Shown: one piece after another, positions 16,152-24,667 of the stretch
Layout: each line of letters begins with the position of its first letter
Position numbering within the stretch: the first letter of the stretch is position 1
DNA from: Dermatobacter hominis
GTDB taxonomy: Bacteria > Actinomycetota > Acidimicrobiia > Acidimicrobiales > Microtrichaceae
NCBI RefSeq assembly: GCF_020715685.1
Contig: NZ_CP085840.1
Coordinates: 930,001-994,000 of the forward strand
Reading direction: 5' to 3'
DNA length: 64,000 bases
Translations under genes and position numbers: made by a program
Notes under the pieces: generated by a model
Told to the model about the DNA's origin: nothing
Seen by the model: only the letters and a program-made list of their open reading frames with translations
Databases searched by the model: none

Positions 16152-17435
16152 TCAGCCCGCGCCGGGCTCGCCGACCGCGTCGAGCGCGGCGAGCACGTCG
16201 GCCACCACGTCGTCGGGGTCCTCGAGGCCGATCGACATCCGGATCGTGCCCGGGCCGATGCCGGCCTCGGCGAGCTCGTCGGGCAGGAGCCCGACGTGGG
16301 TCGTCGACGCCGGGTGCGTGGCGAGCGTCTCGGGACCGCCGAGCGACGTCGCCAGCCGGCAGATCCGGGTCGCCTCGACGAAGCGGCACCCGGCCTCGAG
16401 CCCGCCCACCAGGTCGAACGTCAGCAGCCCGCCGGTCAGGCGCATCTGGCGCGCCGCGAGCTCGTGCTGCGGGTGCGACGGCAGGCCCGGGTGGCGCACG
16501 CCGGTCACCTTCGGGTGGTCCTCGAGCACGCTGCCCAGGCGCAGGGCGGTCCCGGTCTGGTGCCGCAGCCGGACGCCGAGGGTCCGCAGGCCCCGCAGGC
16601 CGCCGGCCGCGTCGTAGGGCGAGGCGTTGGCGCCCTGCAGCACGGCGAAGCCCCAGATCCAGTCGAGGAGCTCGCGGCTGCCGGAGACCACGCCGAGGCT
16701 CACGTCGTTGTGGCCGCCGATCGCCTTGGTCGCCGAGTGCAGCGACAGGTCGATGCCGTGGTCGAGCGGGCGCTGGCCGAGCGGTGTGCCGAAGGTGGAG
16801 TCGACGACCTTCATCGGCCCGGCGATCTCGCCCAGCCGGGCGAGGTCGACCAGGTCGAGGCGCGGGTTCGCCGGCGTCTCGGCGAACAGCAGCATCGTCT
16901 TGCCGGGGCGCACTGCCGCGGCCCAGGCCTCGGGGTCGGTCCCGTCCACGAACGTCACGTCGATGCCGAGGCGCGGGCAGGCGCCCTGGAACAGCAGCTG
17001 CGTGCCGGCGTAGAGCTGGCGCTGGGTGACGATGTGGTCGCCGGAGGAGCACAGGCCGAGGACGACCGCGGTCACCGCACCCATCCCGGAGGAGAAGGCG
17101 CGGGCCGCCTCGGCGCCCTCGAGCTCGGCGACGGCCTCGGCGAAGTCGTTGACCGTCGGGTTGCCGTACCGGCTGTAGAAGGTGTCGGCGGTCGTCGAGG
17201 TGGCCATGCGCCGACCGTCGGCCACCGAGGGCGTCACGAACGTGGTCGTCGTGACGATCGTCGGGGCGAGCGCGGTGCCGTTCCGGGTGCGGCCGGATCG
17301 GATCGCCACGGTCTCGGGCGCCAGCGCGGCGTCCTCGACGAGCGTGGCGTCGTCGGTCAGGGCGTTGTCGGTGGTCACCGGGTCGGCAGGGCCCTCGGCC
17401 TGGGCTCCGGTGGTGCTGTCGTCGGGCGCCGTCAT
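16152..17435 (-). CDS. trans-sulfuration-type PLP enzyme (cystathionine gamma-synthase / O-acylhomoserine sulfhydrylase)
   Basis: A 427-aa Cys/Met-metabolism PLP enzyme. The PLP lysine is in HSATKAIGGHND (about 233-244), the phosphate-binding SSGMGA at about 103-108, and the substrate Tyr in YSRYGNPT (about 78-85). Its ATG overlaps the metX stop (ATGA, 17432-17435), so it uses the O-acetylhomoserine made by MetX. MetB (cysteine as partner) and MetZ/MetY (sulfide) cannot be separated safely by eye. The first 45 residues are an acidic extension. Cotranscribed with metX under the SAM riboswitch. Confidence 0.9.
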   Translation of the reverse strand: MTAPDDSTTGAQAEGPADPVTTDNALTDDATLVEDAALAPETVAIRSGRTRNGTALAPTIVTTTTFVTPSVADGRRMATSTTADTFYSRYGNPTVNDFAEAVAELEGAEAARAFSSGMGAVTAVVLGLCSSGDHIVTQRQLYAGTQLLFQGACPRLGIDVTFVDGTDPEAWAAAVRPGKTMLLFAETPANPRLDLVDLARLGEIAGPMKVVDSTFGTPLGQRPLDHGIDLSLHSATKAIGGHNDVSLGVVSGSRELLDWIWGFAVLQGANASPYDAAGGLRGLRTLGVRLRHQTGTALRLGSVLEDHPKVTGVRHPGLPSHPQHELAARQMRLTGGLLTFDLVGGLEAGCRFVEATRICRLATSLGGPETLATHPASTTHVGLLPDELAEAGIGPGTIRMSIGLEDPDDVVADVLAALDAVGEPGAG

Positions 17436-18625
17436 GTCGTCTCCAGGAACGTGCGGATGGGCGGTGCGAGCTGGGGGGTCTCGATCAGGAAGCCGTCGTG
17501 GCCGTGCGGCGAGTCGATGTCGACCCAGGTGACGTCGCCGCCGACGGAGCGGAGGCCGTCGGCGAGGACGTGCTGCTGGATCGGCGGGTACAGGCCGTCG
17601 GACCGCACGGATGCCACCAGCGTCGGCGCCGTGATGCGGGCCAGCGCGGACTCGGTGCTGCCGCGGCCCCGGGCCAGGTCGTGGAGGTCCATCGCCCGGT
17701 TCAGCCGGACGTAGCTGTTGGCGTCGAACCGGCGGGCCAGCTTCGTGCCGTGGTAGTCGAGGTACCCCTCGACGTCGAAGAGCGGGTCGAGGGTGAAGTC
17801 GAGCCCGCCGAGCATCGACCGGTGGAACCGCTCGGTGAACACCTCGTCGCTGCGGTAGGTGACCTGGGCGCACATGCGGGCCACGGCCAGGCCGCGGTGC
17901 GGCCCCTCGCCCGGGTCGGCGTCGTAGTAGTCGCCGCCGCGGAACCGTGGGTCGGACTGCACGGCCATGCGCCCGATGTGGCTCCACGCGATCTGCTGGG
18001 CCGACGCGGACGCCGTGGTCGACGCGACGACGAGCGCCCCGACGCGCTCGGGGTACATCGCGCCCCACTCGAGCGCCTGCATCCCGCCCATCGAGCCGCC
18101 CACCACGGCACGCCAGCGCCGGATGCCGAGCCGGTCGGCGAGCAGCGCCTGCACCCGGACCATGTCGCGGATGGTCACGACGGGGAAGTTCGAGCCGTAC
18201 GGCTTGCCGGTCTCCGGGTCGATCGACGACGGCCCGGTCGTGCCCTGGCAGCCGCCGAGCACGTTGCTGCACACGACGAAGAGGCGGTCGGTGTCGAGCG
18301 CACGGCCGGGCCCGACGAGGGCGTCCCACCACCCCGGGGTCGGCTGGCCGGGGCCCGAGCGGCCGGCGACGTGGGCGTCGCCCGTGAGCGCGTGGCAGAC
18401 GAGGACGGCGTTCGACCCGTCGGGAGCGAGCTCGCCCCACGCCTCGTAGGCGACGTCGACCTCGGCCAGCAGGCCACCGCCCTCCAGGCGGAACGGCCGG
18501 GCGGTGCTGCCGGCGGCATCGGCGTCGTCCGCACCGGCGACGCGGCAGAAGCGGCGGTCCGCGACGGGATCGCCGGGTCGCCAGGCGCCGGTGGCCGGGA
18601 TGTCGTGCTCGGAGCGCGGGTTCAC
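17432..18625 (-). CDS. metX: homoserine O-acetyltransferase
   Basis: A 397-aa MetX-type alpha/beta hydrolase that acetylates homoserine in methionine synthesis. LVCHALTGDAH (about 74-84) forms the oxyanion region, GGSMGG (about 162-167) the nucleophile elbow, and the catalytic Asp/His lie near the end (VDIDSPHGHDGFL). The block NVLGGCQGTTGPSS (about 120-133) is a strong MetX signature. GTG 18625 is the start; there is no clear Shine-Dalgarno, consistent with control by the upstream leader. Regulated by the SAM riboswitch at about 18715-18829. First gene of the metX-PLP enzyme-mutM-membrane protein series. Confidence 0.95.
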   Translation of the reverse strand: MNPRSEHDIPATGAWRPGDPVADRRFCRVAGADDADAAGSTARPFRLEGGGLLAEVDVAYEAWGELAPDGSNAVLVCHALTGDAHVAGRSGPGQPTPGWWDALVGPGRALDTDRLFVVCSNVLGGCQGTTGPSSIDPETGKPYGSNFPVVTIRDMVRVQALLADRLGIRRWRAVVGGSMGGMQALEWGAMYPERVGALVVASTTASASAQQIAWSHIGRMAVQSDPRFRGGDYYDADPGEGPHRGLAVARMCAQVTYRSDEVFTERFHRSMLGGLDFTLDPLFDVEGYLDYHGTKLARRFDANSYVRLNRAMDLHDLARGRGSTESALARITAPTLVASVRSDGLYPPIQQHVLADGLRSVGGDVTWVDIDSPHGHDGFLIETPQLAPPIRTFLETT

Positions 18626-18691
18626 GTGGTCGGGTGCAGGTTCGGTTCGGGGTCGGGTCGTGGACGACCACGCGTGGTCCGCACCGGGGAG

Positions 18692-18709
18692 GGCCCGCGC
18701 GAGCGGGCC
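18692..18709 (-). terminator. expression-platform hairpin after the SAM riboswitch
   Basis: Perfect 7-bp stem GGCCCGC/GCGGGCC with a 4-nt loop, between the aptamer and metX. A second 14-bp perfect palindrome (GACCACGCGTGGTC) follows at 18666-18679. Neither has a U-tract, so they may act as attenuator or as ribosome-site sequestering elements. Confidence 0.42.
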
Positions 18710-18714
18710 GTTCG

Positions 18715-18829
18715 GACACTTGGTTGCCGCCGACTCAGCCGACTGGCCACATCCCCGCCGAGGCGGGATGGCACCTTGGGTGTCCGTCCCAGGTTGCCGG
18801 ACCCCTCGCGGGGCCTCTCCTGATGATCC
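18715..18829 (-). promoter_or_regulatory. SAM riboswitch (SAM-I/SAM-IV clan)
   Basis: Reading the minus strand: P1 5' side GGATCATC (18829 down), the AGGAGAGG entry, P2 CCCC-gcga-GGGG, the invariant CCGGCAACC, P3 TGGG/CCCA, then AAGGTGCCA and P4 CCCGCC/GGCGGG, closing with GATGTGGCC (ending 18745). This order and the CCGGCAACC ... GGTGCCA pair are diagnostic of S-box-clan riboswitches. Another GGCAACC and a GC helix follow at about 18715-18743, as in SAM-IV pseudoknots. It sits directly upstream of metX, so high S-adenosylmethionine should turn the operon down. Subclass (I, IV, or I/IV) is not settled. Confidence 0.88.
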
Positions 18830-18859
18830 ATCCAGAGAACACGGTCCGACCGGTCGCGG

Positions 18860-20497
18860 TCAAGCACGTTCGTCGGCGGACCGACCGGCGAGGCGGTCGG
18901 CGCGCTCGCACCACCAGTCCAGGAGCGCGAGGTCTTCTCCGGCGCCGTGGGCGCGCACCATCGCCGCCCCGAGGCGCCGCAGGGCCCTCGTGCGCTCCGG
19001 CCCCGGGGGCTCACGGTGCAGGTCGCGCGCGATCGCGGCGCCCTCCGACCACGCGGCGCCGTCGATCGGCAGCGGCAGCGCCCGCACCGAGGCGGCCGAC
19101 AGGCGCACGGCCCCGAGCGAGAGGCCCGAGCCGGCGTGGGTGCCGGCCACCGCCGCGGCGACCGTCGGCGCGCTGAGCGCGGCGGCGAGGTGCCACACGT
19201 CGACCTCGGCGGAGGGACCGGGCTCCACGGTCACCACCGGGGTGACCGGGACGAGGTCGCCCACAGGGTCGGCGACCGCCTCCGGCACCTTGGTCTGGGT
19301 GGCGACCAGCACCTTCGGCACGGCCCGGGCCCCGACCCAGGCCGCCACCCTCGGCGCGGTCGCCTCGAGCGCGGCGCGGTCGAGGCGGGGCTCGCTGACC
19401 CGTCGTCCCCCGAGCCGGCGCGGCGTCGCGGTGTCGAGCCGACACGCGTCGATCATGCCCACCGTCACCAGGCGGGCCGACGACCCGTCCCAGCCCGGCT
19501 CCCCGGCGACCCGGGCCGCGGCCGCGAGTGCGTAGAACTCGTCGCGGAACCCGGCGGTCACCTCCGCGACGTCTCCGATCGTGCGACCGCCCGCCGGGAG
19601 CGGGTCGACCGCGCCCGGCACGCCCGTCGCCGCGGCCAGCAGCGGCCCCCAGCTGGGCGCGCCCGGCACCGCCACCGAGCCGACCGGTCTCCCCTCGGCG
19701 CCCCACCGCAGCTCGACCTCGGTCGTGTCGACGGGGCCGCGACGCACGACCGGGGCGCACACGTCGACGTCCGCGTCGAAGTGGCGGGCGTCGTCTGCCC
19801 ACAGCGCCACGAGGGCGCACCGGTCGAGCAACTGCGATCGCACCGCCGTCGCGTCGCGCGCCGACAGCACGGACTGCGGCTGGATCATCAGCGACACGCC
19901 GCCGGGGGCCAGCTGCTCGACCCCGACCAGCAGGAACGCGGCGGCGTCGTCCACGTACGGGCCGAGGTCGCCGAACCGGTCGCGGAGGGCGGCGCGCCGA
20001 TCGCCGTCACGGGCCGTGTCGGCCGTGCGCTGCGCGAGGAACGGCGGGTTGCCGACGACCAGGTCGGCACGGCCGGTGAACGGCGTCTCCTCGAGCAGCG
20101 CGTCGTGCTCGAGGAGCCGAGGCGTGGCGGGTCCCCGCACGCCGTGCTCCTCGGCCCACCGGCACAGCGCGTCGCGGCCGTGGGCGATCGCCTGTGGATC
20201 AACGTCGCAGCCCGCCAGCCGGTCGCGCACGACCTCGTCGGGCGGGACGCCCCTCGCCACCAGCGCATCGGCCGCCGCGAGGAGGAACGAGCCGGCCCCG
20301 CACGCCGGGTCGACGACGAGGCGCGGCGTCCGGCCAAGGTGGGCGAGCGCCACGTCCACGAGCGTGCGGGCCAGCGGGGCGGGCGTGGCGTGCGAGCCGA
20401 GCGCCCGGCGGCGCGTCGCGGGCTGCGACGACGCGTGACGCTCGATCGGCGATCGGGACGAGGCGCCCCCGTCGAGCGCCGGCGTGGCGGTTCCCAC
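18860..20497 (-). CDS. class I SAM-dependent DNA methyltransferase (N6-adenine type)
   Basis: A 545-aa protein starting at GTG 20497. Motif I is VVDPACGAGSFLLAA (about 48-62), the acidic motif II/III region is GCDVDPQAIAHG, and motif IV is GNPPF (about 134-138), the NPPF form used by N6-adenine methyltransferases such as M.TaqI and Eco57I-like enzymes. The C-terminal 300 residues would be the target-recognition part. No endonuclease or specificity gene is adjacent, so it looks solitary. The neighbours are metX and a DEAD-box helicase. A role as a host-regulatory or orphan methylase is inference; methylation of a non-DNA substrate is not excluded. Confidence 0.82.
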   Translation of the reverse strand: MGTATPALDGGASSRSPIERHASSQPATRRRALGSHATPAPLARTLVDVALAHLGRTPRLVVDPACGAGSFLLAAADALVARGVPPDEVVRDRLAGCDVDPQAIAHGRDALCRWAEEHGVRGPATPRLLEHDALLEETPFTGRADLVVGNPPFLAQRTADTARDGDRRAALRDRFGDLGPYVDDAAAFLLVGVEQLAPGGVSLMIQPQSVLSARDATAVRSQLLDRCALVALWADDARHFDADVDVCAPVVRRGPVDTTEVELRWGAEGRPVGSVAVPGAPSWGPLLAAATGVPGAVDPLPAGGRTIGDVAEVTAGFRDEFYALAAAARVAGEPGWDGSSARLVTVGMIDACRLDTATPRRLGGRRVSEPRLDRAALEATAPRVAAWVGARAVPKVLVATQTKVPEAVADPVGDLVPVTPVVTVEPGPSAEVDVWHLAAALSAPTVAAAVAGTHAGSGLSLGAVRLSAASVRALPLPIDGAAWSEGAAIARDLHREPPGPERTRALRRLGAAMVRAHGAGEDLALLDWWCERADRLAGRSADERA

Positions 20498-20577
20498 GCC
20501 GTCGAGTCTGCCCGTCGGGTGGCCCGACCCCGCGGAGCCCGGGGGCCGCCCCGACACGTCGGTGCCGCGGGTGCGGG

Positions 20578-21732
20578 TCAGGCCTCGGGCCAGTCGGCCA
20601 CGTCGGCCAGACGGGGGTCGTTCGAGAAGACCTCCACGACCGGCACGTCGAGGCCGAGGCGCTTCTGCAGCCGCTTGATCTCGAGCTCCTGGTTGTAGAG
20701 CAGGAGCGACACGACGACGCCGGACTCCCCGGCGCGCGCCGTCCGACCGGAGCGGTGCACGTAGGTCTTGTGGTCGTTCGGCGGGTCGTAGTGGATCACC
20801 ACGTCGACGTCGTCCACGTGGATGCCGCGGGCCGCCACGTCGGTGGCCACCAGGGCGTGCAGCTTGCCCGACGAGAAGTCGGCCAGCGCCCGCTCGCGGA
20901 ACTTCTGGCGGAGGTCGCCGTGGATCGGCGCGGCCTCGACGCCCTCGTCCTCGAGCTTGCGAGCCAGGCGGTCGGCGCCGTGCTTGGTCGCGGAGAACAC
21001 CATCGTCCGCTCGGCGCCCCGGATGATCGCCGCGGCCACCTTCACCTTGTCCATCTCGTGGACCAGGAAGAAGCGGTGGGTCATCTGCTCGACGTTGACG
21101 CCCTTGGACGCGACCTCGTGCCGGGTCGGGTCGTGCTGGTAACGGCGCACGAGGCTGTCGACGACGCCGTCGAGCGTGGCCGAGAACAGCAGCGTCTGGT
21201 GGTCGCCCTCGACGTTGCGCAGGATCCACTCCACCTGCGGCAGGAAGCCCATGTCGGCCATGCGGTCGGCCTCGTCGATGACCACGTGGCGGACGTCGGC
21301 GACCGAGAGGTCGCCGCGCTCGATGAGGTCGATCGCCCGGCCGGGCGTGCACACGGCGAACTCGACGCCGCCCTTCAGCGCCTTGATCTGCTTCTCGATC
21401 GGGTCACCGCCGTAGATGGCCGCGATGCGGATGCCGCGGGCGTGCGAGGCCGCGACGAGCTCGTCGCGCACCTGCGTCGCCAGCTCGCGGGTCGGCACCA
21501 GCGCCAGGCCGGTGGGCCGGCCGGGCTCCGCCCTGGGCAGGAGCTGCACGAGGGGCAGGCCGAACGCGAGCGTCTTGCCCGAGCCGGTCTTGGCCTTCCC
21601 GCAGACGTCCCGCCCGGCCAGGATGTCGGGGATGGTCATCTCCTGGATGGGGAAGGCGGTGGTGATGCCCCGTTCCCGGAGTGCGTGGGTGATGTCCTCG
21701 TCGATGCCGAGGCTGTCGAAGGTCGTCGTCAT
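20578..21732 (-). CDS. DEAD-box ATP-dependent RNA helicase
   Basis: A 384-aa helicase from ATG 21732 (MTTTFDSLGI). The Q motif is FPIQEMTIP, motif I AKTGSGKT (about 48-55), motif Ia PTRELA, motif II DEAD (VIDEADRMADMGF), motif III SAT, motif V ATDVAARGIHVDDV and motif VI HRSGRTARAG. These are all the RNA-helicase motifs of the RhlE/CsdA type; the C-terminal extension is short. The role is RNA remodelling in ribosome assembly, cold adaptation or mRNA decay. Divergent from the PhyH gene, with which it shares the 116-bp promoter gap. Confidence 0.93.
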   Translation of the reverse strand: MTTTFDSLGIDEDITHALRERGITTAFPIQEMTIPDILAGRDVCGKAKTGSGKTLAFGLPLVQLLPRAEPGRPTGLALVPTRELATQVRDELVAASHARGIRIAAIYGGDPIEKQIKALKGGVEFAVCTPGRAIDLIERGDLSVADVRHVVIDEADRMADMGFLPQVEWILRNVEGDHQTLLFSATLDGVVDSLVRRYQHDPTRHEVASKGVNVEQMTHRFFLVHEMDKVKVAAAIIRGAERTMVFSATKHGADRLARKLEDEGVEAAPIHGDLRQKFRERALADFSSGKLHALVATDVAARGIHVDDVDVVIHYDPPNDHKTYVHRSGRTARAGESGVVVSLLLYNQELEIKRLQKRLGLDVPVVEVFSNDPRLADVADWPEA

Positions 21733-21848
21733 GTCTGCTTCGTATCCGTGATGATGGTGGCCATCGTACCTGCGTTCGAGCGGGTGAACCGAAGCCGCCC
21801 CGGCGACGGCCGCCGGTGCGGGCGATGACGACGACATCGGGGGGCGAC

Positions 21849-22655
21849 GTGACGACGGTGCAGGACCACGTCAGCGAGATCGAGGAGCACGGGGTGACCT
21901 GCCTGCGCGGGGTGCTCGACGCCGACGGCGTCGCCGCGCTGCTGGACGACCTCGCCCGCATCGAGCGGGAGGAGGACATCCGCCCGGCCGGGAACGACTT
22001 CGAGGGGACGAGCACGCTGCGGGCCTACAACCTGCTCCGCCACGGCCCGCTCTGGGAGGCCGTCCCGGTCCATCCCGACGTCCTTCCCGTGGTGGAAGGC
22101 GTGCTCGACCGGGGTTGCCTCGTGTCGAGCCTCTCGTCCATCCGCATCCGCCCCGGCGAGACCGCGCAGCCGCTGCACGCGGACGACCAGCTGATCCCGC
22201 TGACGCCGCCGCACCCGCCGGTCGTCTGCAACACGATGTGGGCGCTGACGGACTTCACGCCCGAGAACGGCGCCACCCGGATCGTCCGCGACAGCCACCT
22301 CTGGGGAAAGCCCACCTACGGCGGTGACCACCCCACCGAGCCGGCGGTGATGCAGGCCGGCGACGTGCTCGTCTGGAACGGCAGCCTCTGGCACGCCGGC
22401 GGGGCCAACACCACCGACCGGGACCGGGTCGGCATCGCGATGAACTACTGCGCCGGCTGGGTGCGCCAGCAGGAGAACCAGCAGCTCGGCCTGCCCCAGG
22501 CGACCGTGGCGCGCTTCTCGCCCCGGCTCCAGGAGCTCGTGGGCTACTCGGTGTACCAGGGCCTGATCGGCCACATCGAGCGGCGCTCCCCCGCCGAGCT
22601 GCTCGAGGCCGACGGCGAGGACGGCCCCACCTCGATGGTGTGGGACCGGGTGTGA
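21849..22655 (+). CDS. phytanoyl-CoA dioxygenase (PhyH) family oxygenase
   Basis: A non-haem Fe(II)/2-oxoglutarate-dependent oxygenase, 268 aa from GTG 21849. The facial triad is visible as HADDQ (His and Asp) near residue 108 and the distal His in LWHAGG near 180; the 2-oxoglutarate Arg is plausible in NTTDRDRVGIAMNY. GGGGGG (21839-21844) 4 nt before GTG decides this start; ATG 21825 would add 8 residues. Its stop overlaps the following serine hydrolase by 4 bp. Substrate is unknown: PhyH members hydroxylate fatty acyl chains, natural products or ectoine. Confidence 0.86.
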   Translation: MTTVQDHVSEIEEHGVTCLRGVLDADGVAALLDDLARIEREEDIRPAGNDFEGTSTLRAYNLLRHGPLWEAVPVHPDVLPVVEGVLDRGCLVSSLSSIRIRPGETAQPLHADDQLIPLTPPHPPVVCNTMWALTDFTPENGATRIVRDSHLWGKPTYGGDHPTEPAVMQAGDVLVWNGSLWHAGGANTTDRDRVGIAMNYCAGWVRQQENQQLGLPQATVARFSPRLQELVGYSVYQGLIGHIERRSPAELLEADGEDGPTSMVWDRV

Positions 22656-23461
22656 GCCTCCTCGAGGCGATCGACGGCTGGGGCGCCACCTTCGCCGCCG
22701 CCGCGGTCGCCCGGGCCGGCGTCACCGTCGAGGCCCACGGCGACACCCGGCGGCCCGTCCGCGTGGCGTCGATCACCAAGCTGCTCACCGCCTGGGCCAC
22801 GCTCCTCGCGGTCGAGGAGGGCGCCACCGCCCTCGACGCACCTGCCGGTCCCTCCGGCGCCACCGTGCGGCACCTGCTGTGCCACGCCGGCGGCTACGAC
22901 TTCGACACGCAGGCGGTCCTGGCACCGCCCGGGACCCGCCGGATCTACTCGAACACCGGCTACGAGGTCCTCGCCGACCACGTCGAGGCCGCCACCGGCA
23001 TCCCGTTCGCCGACTACCTGGCCGAGGGCGTGCTGCAGCCGCTCGCGATGGGCTCGACCGAGCTCAGGGGCTCCCCCGCCGCGGACCTCTGGTCCGACGT
23101 CGACGGCCTCCTCCGCTTCGCCGCCGAGACCCGGGCGCCGGCGCTCCTGCACCCGACCACCGTCCGGGACGCGCTGGCGCCCTGCTTCGAGGACCTCGAC
23201 GGCGTGCTCCCCGGCTGGGGCCAGCAGCGGCCCTGCTGGTGGGGCCTCGGCCCCGAGCTCCGGGGCACCAAGTCGCCGCACTGGACCGGCGCGACGGCCC
23301 CGCCCACCACCTACGGGCACTTCGGCGGGAGCGGCACGTTCCTCTGGATCGACCCCGAGGCCGACCTCGCGTGCGTGGTGCTCACCGACCGCGGGTTCGG
23401 CGACTGGGCCGTCGCGGCCTGGCCGCCGTTCTCCGACGACGTGCGCGCCGCCTGGGGCTGA
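22652..23461 (+). CDS. beta-lactamase-fold serine hydrolase
   Basis: A 269-aa protein of the class C beta-lactamase/penicillin-binding-protein-like family (esterases, D-aminopeptidases). The S-x-x-K motif is SITK (about residue 36), the Y-x-N motif is YSNTGYEVL (about 102), and the H-x-G-type third motif is HFGGSG near residue 222. No signal peptide, so cytoplasmic. GTG 22652 overlaps the PhyH stop (GTGA), implying translational coupling and perhaps action on the same metabolite. Convergent with lgt, whose stop is 9 bp away. True beta-lactamase activity is unlikely given the lack of secretion. Confidence 0.88.
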   Translation: MSLLEAIDGWGATFAAAAVARAGVTVEAHGDTRRPVRVASITKLLTAWATLLAVEEGATALDAPAGPSGATVRHLLCHAGGYDFDTQAVLAPPGTRRIYSNTGYEVLADHVEAATGIPFADYLAEGVLQPLAMGSTELRGSPAADLWSDVDGLLRFAAETRAPALLHPTTVRDALAPCFEDLDGVLPGWGQQRPCWWGLGPELRGTKSPHWTGATAPPTTYGHFGGSGTFLWIDPEADLACVVLTDRGFGDWAVAAWPPFSDDVRAAWG

Positions 23462-23470
23462 CCGCGCCGA

Positions 23471-24658
23471 TCAGCGGGCGGTGTCGTCGGCCGCGTCGTC
23501 GGGGCCGGGTGCAGCCGGGTCGGCCGGATCGCCGGCGGGCTCGACGTCCTGCGCCGCGACCTCGTCGACCGAGGTCTCCTCGACCGCTGGCTCGACCTCG
23601 AGCTCGGACTCCTGGACCTCGTCGACCTGGACCTCGTCGACCTGGACCTCGTCGACCTGGACCTCGTCGAGCTCGGCGTCGTCGTCGACCGCGGTGGCGA
23701 CCGCCGTCGTGCCGGCGCCGGCCGCCGCGGCCTCCTCGGCCGCCCGCTGTGCGACCGGGCCCCTGACTCCGCAACCGCCGACGATCTGGACCATCGAGTC
23801 CCCCGATCGCAGCCGTTCGGTCGCCTCGCGGTCGACCGGGTCGCCCCGCCAGAACAGCCACAGCGTGCCGCCCACGATCGCGAGGAGCGCCGTCCAGATG
23901 TTGACCCGGAGCCCCAGGATCCGGCTCGCGAAGTCGTCGCGCAGCGCCTCGACCCACAGGCGGCCCAGGCCGTAGCCCAGCACGTACACCGCCAGCCACC
24001 GGCCCCGCTTGAGGACGACCTTGCCGCTGGCCCACACGATGAAGCCGGCGAGGCCGAGGTTCCACAGCAGCTCGTAGAGGAACGTCGGGTGGAACGTCGT
24101 CGAGGTGAGCGACTCCGCCGGGCGGAACTCGGGGTCGATCTGGAGGCCCCACGGCAGCGAGGTCGGCCGGCCGTAGAGCTCCTGGTTGAACCAGTTGCCG
24201 AGCCGGCCGATCGCCTGCGCCGTCGGGATGGCGGGGGCGGCGGCGTCGGCGGCGATCCGCCAGTCGATCTTCAGGTAGCGGCACGTCAGCACGCCGGCGA
24301 TGACGCCGAGCAGGACGCCGCCGGGGATGCCGAGCCCGCCCTTCCAGATCATGAAGGCGTCGGGCCACCACCGGCCATCGGAGTACTTGTCGGAGAAGTC
24401 GGTGATGACGTGGTAGAGCCGGGCGCCGATCAGGCCCGCCGGCACGGCGATGAGGGCGATCGTCGTGATGTCCTCGGGGTCGCCGCCGTAGGACGAGTAG
24501 CGGCGCCGGGCGATCCACACCGCGGCGAGCACGCCGAGGGCGATCATCAGCCCGTACATCCGGAACGACAGCGGACCGATCGTCAGGTCCCGGAACGGCG
24601 GGCTCGGGATGGACGCGAGCAGGTCGGCGGAGGCGAGCGCGGTCATGTGGAGGGACAT
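23471..24658 (-). CDS. lgt: prolipoprotein diacylglyceryl transferase with long acidic tail
   Basis: A 395-aa inner-membrane enzyme that adds diacylglycerol from phosphatidylglycerol to the lipobox cysteine of prolipoproteins. About seven TM segments occupy residues 30-280. The Lgt signature GRLGNWFNQELYG is at about 151-163, HVITDF near the first loop carries the conserved His, and YGLGRLWVEALR is also typical. Unlike standard Lgt (about 270-290 aa), a 110-residue acidic tail follows, containing VDEVQ repeats. Several lipoproteins in the window (5056, 25456, 30462, 58512) would be substrates. Last of the carD-GT-lipoprotein-lgt series. Confidence 0.95.
   Translation of the reverse strand: MSLHMTALASADLLASIPSPPFRDLTIGPLSFRMYGLMIALGVLAAVWIARRRYSSYGGDPEDITTIALIAVPAGLIGARLYHVITDFSDKYSDGRWWPDAFMIWKGGLGIPGGVLLGVIAGVLTCRYLKIDWRIAADAAAPAIPTAQAIGRLGNWFNQELYGRPTSLPWGLQIDPEFRPAESLTSTTFHPTFLYELLWNLGLAGFIVWASGKVVLKRGRWLAVYVLGYGLGRLWVEALRDDFASRILGLRVNIWTALLAIVGGTLWLFWRGDPVDREATERLRSGDSMVQIVGGCGVRGPVAQRAAEEAAAAGAGTTAVATAVDDDAELDEVQVDEVQVDEVQVDEVQESELEVEPAVEETSVDEVAAQDVEPAGDPADPAAPGPDDAADDTAR
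23612..23671. repeat. 4 x 15-bp tandem repeat in lgt tail
   Basis: Unit CTGGACCTCGTCGAC on the plus strand, four copies (the last with one changed base), encoding QVDEV-type pentapeptides in the acidic tail of Lgt. Confidence 0.9.
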
Positions 24659-24667
24659 GATGGCCGC

